This document shows positions 23,401-32,400 of a DNA stretch of 64,000 bases, one piece after another. Both the position numbers and the translations under genes were made by a program. Origin of the DNA: Lineus longissimus. Taxonomy: Eukaryota > Nemertea > Pilidiophora > Heteronemertea > Lineidae. The stretch lies in the NCBI RefSeq assembly GCF_910592395.1, contig NC_088320.1:7068001-7132000 (forward strand), read 5' to 3'. The notes under the pieces were generated by a model that saw nothing but the letters and a program-made list of their open reading frames with translations, was not told the DNA's origin and made no database searches. Position 1 is the stretch's first letter. The number at the start of each line of letters is the position of its first letter.

Positions 23401-26400
23401 CACAACCCTGAATCTTAGGATGCCGACATCCAAGATAGCGGCAATTGATCAATTCCAGTGTCTGAAATTCAATTTAAATTTCGTCACTGTGCGAGTTTGT
23501 GATTACCAGTAAGCTTGAAGCACTGTTTTTTTTAAGAAAAGCTTAATATTGAAGTGATGATATAAAGATATAGCAATGTTGGCCGTGAGAGGGATTCAAT
23601 ACATTCCATCTTAACGCGATTTCAGCTCTTTACGGCTTTATTAAAGAATATATTTTCCTTTTAAGACTTAGTGTAATTTTCTGGAGTGAAAATATATTGG
23701 CCGCTGAGACAGGAATAGGCATACAGCAGACTATGTCATAAGTCATTTACAAGAAGCAGAGAATAAATCGTTCCGAAACGGATTTACCCACTGTAAGTAT
23801 ACTTCATGTATCATTCGTTTCAGCCATTTAAGGAACATTTTACTGTTTCATAAATATTCTAAAGCCACACTTACATGTTTTTCCGAATGCGTAAAGTTCT
23901 CTCTCAGAACTGTTACTGCTGATCATAGTTCCGTTCTGGAACACGTAGTCATTGGTACTGTCACTATCATAGTTCCCCAACAGACCTTCGATCAAACCTT
24001 CGTAACCATTAGGAGCCTGGACCGCCGCCTCCAGAGCTTTGTAACCTATCTTGAACTGAAAGTTCAACAAAAAAACGAGTTGAAGTTGGCCAAATTAAAG
24101 ATATCGAAGTAAAATCATTTCCCACACTGCGTGTGACGAAATCTGGGCAACTTTTCATAACAAATCAAAGAGTATGGGGTTTAGCGGCAGAAATGCCTGC
24201 TTCTTTTCCATTTACGTACCCTTCCGTTTGCTCATTTAACACGCCAGCAGGATTTAACTGACAGTGATAACACAAGTTGCATGTGCAATTAAACTAATGC
24301 CAGCTCACTGACATATTAAGTAGTTAGAGCAATTAGTCACAGTTCGGTTTAAACATAAAATATTTCCGTAATGTTACGAGTTAATTTCAGCAATTTGACT
24401 TTAAGCTGGTGCGACGAACTTAAGCATTTGTAAAGTGAGTAACAAAAAGGGAACGTGTAAGGAAAAAGGTCATGAACAAATATGAACGTAATACGTTATT
24501 TGAAATGGATGAACAGCCAGAACATTAAAGAAATCTGGGGGGGGGGGGGTTAAGATTTCTTTTTCATCTCCTCTTACCTCTACACCAAATCCAGTCTCAA
24601 ATGTAATTTGCAGGGATCCGTTGACTGTATTGGACAGACTGACACCCAAATGCTCTGTCTCGTTTGCTAAGTCAGCAATGGTGTAGTTGTAGGCGCCTCC
24701 GTTAACGTAGATCAGCATGGCATCTCTGGCTTGGTTTAGGTTGACCTGGATGTGAATAAAACTCCAATGAAACACAGTTTGTTTTGTTTAAGGCTGTCGA
24801 TCTCGGCTTGGGAGAATCACGCCCGCGGGCATCAAGATGCTTTTGGAGACGGACCGCCCTAAGAATAAATCCTGACGGTGTAAAAGAGGAAAGGTATGTA
24901 TTGGGTGACAAATCAGCTTTCTGCGGCGCATTAAACTGTTTGAGCAATAATAACAAAGTTAGGGAAAGATTTTGAAGGCATTTACACCAGCAACAACGAA
25001 GACGGATATATGTATGAATGAAAATATTTATTAAATAAACGTGAATATTTTGGCAGTAATTTCCTAACGCGGGACACCGAATCAGACCCTGCGTGGCGCG
25101 CCCAGCCGTTCCATGGTGACCATCTTGTAGTGCGGTAAGGTGAGGCCAGCTAGGGAGATTGGTGCCACGTCCGGGAAATCATGGGCAGAAGTGCGTACAC
25201 ACCATATTTATGGGGTTCAAACCGTTGGCATAATTTGCATTATGCCGTCGGTTTGCCTCCCGGTAACAACTGAAGACCGCCAACGAAAGTAAAATAAATA
25301 CGTATTGATATTGTAAAAATGGTAGTGATTTGGAGGGCAATATGTGGACGATGGTGGGTTGCTCAATGAAGGAATAAGCAGCAAGCAGCAAATGGCCGAA
25401 TGAAAGGACAGCCCTATCCACGGAAGCGTTATGCAATATGCATGACTCAAACACACTGGAGCCTCCAGAGAAGTGTATTTGGGTCTTTCTCGTGTAATCT
25501 ACGCTAAATTGCAAACATTAGGGGGCTAACAGGCCACAAGACATGTATCTTTAAGCGAAATTATTTTCTACGTCATGGCAAACAGACAAAGATATCAGTA
25601 TCTCCGCTGTTAATGAATAAATAATCTAGAAAACTTGGGGTTTACCTGGACGATGTCCGACTGGTTACTCTGGACAACGAAACTGCTGAATATCGTAGCG
25701 TTTGCACCACTCTCGGCAACCTCCATACGGGCCTGGATGATCATGGTGGTGGTGTCTGTAGTCTGCAACATCAGGTATTCACCGATACCGTTAAAGGTGT
25801 AGGAGGATCCATCGAGGGTTCCGATATGAGGGTCTCCCCACATCCAGGCTGGAGGTAAAACACAGCACAATAATATTTCTGCGCAGTAGAATCATGTTAA
25901 AATTTAGTATAGCAATTCAATCAGGTTACATTAATCTTTAGATATTATTGAGACATTATAATATGGGACCTCTTCCAATTATTGTAAACCTATTACTGCG
26001 AAACACTCGCAAATAGGATATTTTGGCTTAGGCGAAGACTCGCAAGTCGATCAAGTGCTTGCAAGTTGTGAATAATTTCATAAATTTCTACAAAACGCCT
26101 CGTCATAACTGGGTTCGTTGTACCGTAGTTATCACGTTTTTTTTGGCGGATGACTTTCAGCAGCTTTTTGGTATCTGATTGAATTGTTCAGACAAAGTCT
26201 GTACTTACTGAAGAACATTCTCCGGTATGACGTGCTGTAGGAGATGGGCCTCATCTCATAGTACAAGTGGCAATAGTTTGATTGGACACAGCAGAATGAC
26301 TTCCCTGTTAAGTCGTCGATAAAGCTGGACATTGCTGATCCAGCGTTGGGACTGACGGTTTCGAGTGATCCGTAAATCATGTCGTAACAGCACATCTCAC

Positions 26401-29400
26401 GGATCCATTGACCTTGAAGAAAAAGAGGTTGATTATGTAAATTATGTTTTATACCGGGTAATGTTTTACACCGGGCGAACGCCAGCGTTCAGGGATATCA
26501 ATAAATGTAACAGCGGGTGAGAGAGTGGATGTTTATTCCATTCACTCAGCCCAATTGAGCAATTTTTCTTATATATTTATGGGATGTTCTTGTTTCAGAT
26601 GATATTTTCTAGTCTCAGATGATAAAAAGGAAAAGCAGCGGTAATAATATTGTTCATTATTTACAATCTTCTTACATAGATACGGAAAATAACAAACAAG
26701 TTCATTGAGGAGGATCCATGTGCAACAGTTACAAAGCCTAGCATAAATTCAGAGACTGCGAAACATTCTTACCGCTAGCCCAGTCATATCGCATAAACCT
26801 CTGGATGAAGCATGGTACGCTTGCGTCCATATTGTACGCAGCATTATAGTAATACATGTAACGGATGTCGACCATTGCCTGCGAAAGTGTATTCGGGCAA
26901 GTGTTCCGGGCGATCAAGGCTGTCTGTTGGCTCTGCCAACTGAAGCACATTTGAGCTGGCGTGAAAGATCCGCTGGAGGCGGAGTTGATTTTGTAGATCC
27001 ATTTTCCGGCCACGCCTGAAAAAATACATGACCGTATATAAGGCACATGGTTTTTAGATTTTGAAAAACCTGACTCGAGGTTTTCACTTCTCTAGCCATA
27101 CATGTACATATAGATTCCTGAAAAAGGATTAAAAATAAGACTTATTCTCCGCAGGGCGGGGGGGGGGCTAAATTTACTTTCAGACTCGCAAATACTAACG
27201 TACTCTACTGGGGCAGTTTCCACACAAAATTATATTCAGAGCTCGATCCTCTCACTGTCTAACAACAAAGAGCTGCGGCTGTAGCACCTCTGTGACAAAG
27301 ACTGGCCAACCTACCGGTATTTCCAGCTATGGTATCAATGCTGTACGAGTCAGTAGTAAAAGACAGGGCGTTCTTCTCGTAGAAAGACGCGCCATATTGC
27401 GATGAGCTGGTGTAGCCAATCCCGACTTGACGCCAGAACGTGGTAGGGGTCAAAGTCATGTTGTAGTAATTGAAGATGGCGAAGGAATCAGTGCCATCGC
27501 TCACCAACGAGAGCTGGATAGTGGCGCTCTGAAAACCATAAGCGATATGATTATGATCAACACGATGGAATACTCCCACTGGGATTACTGTACTGATGGG
27601 TGATGGGGCTTTCACAACACGTAACGCAGGTCGGCCGTTTAAACCCGACATCATAAATCATTGTATCTGGTGAAAAGAGACAAATTCCAGTCAGATTCTG
27701 CATTTTAACCAGAACATCGTATTTCCCAGTGAAAGAGCTTAACATTTTTAAAATTTCTCAATTATGGCTCCATCTACTCAGGGTTAGTGACTACTTTTAC
27801 GTAAGGAGACTGGGAAACGTAGTGAAAATGTCTTTTTTCAATTTGATTTGGTGATAATTTATGAGTGTCGCTCGAAAGAGAGCACAGGGCGTGATGACAC
27901 GACAGACCGTCGTCGTACTTCGTATTTCGGTGTTGGTAGGAGTTGCGAAATCCTTCCTTAAAATGCTTGTAGCTTTGATTAACTTTCGAATTGGCTTTCA
28001 CACCAAGAAAATAGGATCTTAGTGCGTCCAACCATATGTGTCCATGCGGGTTCTTTTCACACGAAAACTCGTTTGTTTTACTCTGTTTACTAGCAACTGG
28101 GTTTACAATCTAGCTTAAGTCAACGATTTAACGCTGCCGACCGATTTAAACAACAATCATCGGCTGTTAGCTTCGAGTATTAATAGTGCGAATTAGTTAG
28201 GTTTTGTTTCCCACGCGGTCTAGTTATGTGTCATATTAGTGCTAACAGCACATTATGGAAGATTAATAATCATATTTTAATCATTTATGGTAATTTGTTG
28301 TTTAAAAGCTCCAGACTTATAGCAATACGATTCTGGTAACGATAGAAAAAAAGTGCAGCTGTGAGAATTATGATAAGGAGACCCACCTCAATTCCACTAT
28401 ATGTGAATGCTGGATACGGGGGGACTTCAGGCCACGTGACGACAACAGCCAAGTTGGGGCTAAAGCTACTGTAAGATGAATTAAAATTCTTGACGTAGTT
28501 CCCTAGAGCGGCCATGATGTAATCTTGGTTGGTCTTCGACGTTCGGTCGTGGTAGACGTCAAATTTGACGTTGGTATAGCGTGCGTCAAGATCTGTCCAG
28601 TAGGGGGCGATGAGCGGTTTGCCGTACGGTGCGGGGAATGAAGACGTTGATGGTGAGATGCCGTAGTATCGATGATCGAAGACCACGAAACCGTTGGTGC
28701 TGACCTAAAGAAGAAATATTGTTGAGCACTATCATAATACTCGTTGTTTATGAAACAAGAACGAAGAGAACGCGAGCTTTGGGCAGTTCAAAATCCAACA
28801 TGTTCAATGCGAGGTGATCCAAAGGTTTCAAACTCACACCCACTATAAATACCACCTGCAAAGATGAAACTACATCACGTGAAAGAAAGACATATTTGCA
28901 AAGGTGGCAATATAAGCCCACCATGGAACAGTTTTAGACCATTTGGAGTGTTTTACGCATAATTAGTCAATGATCTGTCCACGCCATTGGATGATGCCAA
29001 TAGCGGATATCAACAGTATTTCTTGTACATGTGGTGTTACTTCTTCACCAAGCCAAATAAGTAACTTTATCGGAAGATACCATTTTTGCGTGTACCCTAT
29101 TTTTGACATATTTCACTCGACGGATTGGAACAAAACATACGCTGCCAGTCAGAGAAAAGACAAAAAGCGAAGATCCATCATCTAGATTTAACTGATATGA
29201 TCCCGACTGTTGTGTAGCACTCGACTATAACTAGCATGAATAGTGAATACGTTGATTATTGATGTCAGATCGTGGTTCCTTGGCATTTGCAAACAGTTTC
29301 TGTGGGCGCTATCCACGCGGCGACACCAAGGACCGCTGGCTGATCTATTAATATGTTGGTATAGAATCACAAAATTTTGATTTGCATAAATTACCTCATC

Positions 29401-32400
29401 CTTACATGTCGTGAGTGGTAGATGCATAGGTTTATTCGTTATGGTAGCATTTACAATGTAAACTTACAAATAGTCTTTGAACGTCCTCTGATCCGAAAGG
29501 CATTCCTCCAGGAAGGTAAACTCCATCGCTCAAAGAGTCATCACCGGTAACACTGTAGTCGGCGTCAGCATAGGGCATGATAGTCTTTTCTGAAAAACAA
29601 ATGTTTTATATCGATTGTTATTTTTATTTGTTTGTGCTTTGTGCTACTTTTTAACTTAGGTGTTGATTTCTCTAAGCTTATCAATGACCTTTTGTTCCGA
29701 CGTCATGAAAATTCAATAAAACTGCATACACTCTTATAAATAAGGGGTTTGGGATATATTTGGAAACCATTTAGGTTTTTCAGCCAACACATATGCACAC
29801 TCTAGAGGTGTTTCAGAGAAATGTAAAAAAACCTAAACCAGGTTTTTTAGAATTCAAAAAAGCTCAACCTGGGAAAACTCAACGTGGAACGAATTTGTGT
29901 TCGTTGTAGTGCCCCAAGCGGTTTTCCAAGAGCTCGAAAACCTTTATTTTAAGAGTGTTTTACTTACCCTCGGTACATGTGTCTCCAGAGTAGCCAGTCG
30001 CACAGGTGCAGTTGTAAGCTCCACTGGTTGCACCAGTCGTACAAGTGGCACCATTCAGACAAGGTGAATACGCAGCACAGCCATCCACAAATGCTGTGGT
30101 AGTCGGTTCTGAAGTAGTCGTTGTTTCGTAGGTCGCAGAGCTATAGAGTGCACTTGAGTAGGTCTCCGAATAACTGTAACTTGCATCCGTGCTGTCTACA
30201 AATGGGAAACTGGACTGAATGTCAGTCATACTGGTAGAGTAAGTGCCACGAGTTGTTGGGAAAGTTGGAGTTGTTGAGTAACTTGAGTAGGAATTTACAC
30301 CACTTGTCGAGGATGTTGAATACGTGTATTCGGTTGTTGGGAAACTTGAATAAGAGCTGTCTCTTGACGAATAACTTGAATAGGTATAGCCAGTTGTTGG
30401 GTAACTTGAATAAGAGCTGCCACTTGTTGAGTAACTTGAATAGGTAAAGCCAGTTGTTGGGTAACTTGAATAAGAGCTGCCACTTGTTGAGTAACTTGAA
30501 TAGGTAAAGCCAGTTGTTGGGTAACTTGAATAAGAGCTGCCACTTGTTGAGTAACTTGAATAGGTAAAGCCAGTTGTTGGGTAACTTGAATAAGAGGTTG
30601 AGTCACTGCTAGAAGATGCCGATGATGGGAAGAGTCCACTGCTCTCTGACGATGGCCAGAATCCGCCACTTACGCTGCTCGATGACGGTAGATCGAAGGA
30701 CGAGTAAGATGACATCGACGGCAGGCTGTAGGAAGCCCCTGAAGCACTTGGTAAGGAATAACTAAAGCTGCTCATTGACGGTTGATCGAAGGACGAGTAA
30801 GATGACATCGACGGCAGGCTGTACGAAGCCCCTGAAGAACTTGGTAAGGAATAGCTAGAGCTGCTCATTGACGACAGATCGAAGGACGAGGAAGATGACA
30901 TCGACGGCAGGCTGTAGGAAGCCCCTGAAGAACTTGGTAAGGAATAGCTAGAGCTGCTCATTGACGGCAGATCGAAGGACGAGGAAGATGACATCGACGG
31001 CAGGCTGTACGAAGCCCCTGAAGAACTTGGTAAGGAATAGCTAGAGCTGCTCATTGACGGCAGATCGAAGGACGAGGAAGATGACATCGACGGCAGGCTG
31101 GAGGAAGCCCCTGAAGAAGTTGGACGTATGGAATAGCTGAAGCTGCTCGATGACGGCAGTTCAGAAGATGGGCTGATGCTGTATCCGCTGCTTGATAGAC
31201 TGCCGCTAGAGTCTGAAACGAGATATGTAAATATTGAATTAAACGTTCATGTATTCAAGTTATGGCAAAGTTTGTGCAAACGTAGCAGAAACCATGACAC
31301 TAGATTGTCTTAAGAAGACGCAACTGTAGTCGTAGCTGTTTGAGATGAGTCGTGGTGTAACTTTAACTGTAACTGAAAATTGTATATGGCATGATCACTT
31401 GATGATATTGTATGCATGATGGTATTGTATATTCATGTATTCTAACATTAGAGGGGATACGTTGGACAAGATTTGCAGTCGGGCGAAGACCCTCAAATAC
31501 CATCGACGTCACGATATTGAAAAATCATGTGTAATCTCGAAATTAATACTACTTCATAGATTCATTGTTAATTCATGCTTATCTAACTCCTCCAAATCAG
31601 GATAACCTATATTCATCTTAGACTCAAGAATGGCCCTGCAGCGTAGGCGGTAGGACCGCTCGTCTCATGAACCGGGCTGGGCGACCCGGGTTTGAAAGTC
31701 GGATGTTACTTTTTCATCATTTTTAATTTTTTTTTATTTTCAACTTTAATTCCACATACAATTATTACAAAAATGTGTTTTGTTTATGACTATTGTAAAT
31801 TTATACTTTTAAGATCTTCCTCCACGACTTTGAACATGACAGTACGTTGATGTATATATTGAACTGAACAGAAAAATTTCGCGTGCAGGTTATTTGGAAT
31901 ATTCTGCCGCGAACATCTCTTGCTTTTTGCCACACACAGACGAATGGCTATTTTTAGAAGCAGACATTACCTACTTCATCCGCAGGTGGTAATTCAACAA
32001 AATTAATTAATTTCTTTTAAATGTATGGCATGGGCCACCGTAAAAGAAAGCAGTTTACATCAATGAATAAGTATAGAATGGTTGAATATTTAAGAAGCGT
32101 TCTGTTGTATGTAGTTCATTACCATCGTCGAAGTCAAAGTGTGAGTCGTAATCGATGCAAAACCTTTAATGATTTGTACTGTTATACTCATAAAGATAAA
32201 GATTTTTGAGCTTTTAAAAATTGTTTTCGGCCAACACCCATATGCAACCTGTGGAGGTTTTCCAGCATAATCAAAAATCCTTCGAAGTGTTTCTCAATCC
32301 CAAAAACCATAAGGGTTCTTTCATTTTTTCACAAAAACAGCTCCAACGGGATGATACATGTATTTGTGTTGGCCGAAATACCTTTAAATGATTTTCCGAA

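Noticed and set aside
30295-30669. Minus-strand frame with LALPIQVTQQ repeats over gene B exon 2
   Set aside because: Out-of-frame shadow of the Ser/Tyr-rich exon, equivalent to the rejected frame in gene A.
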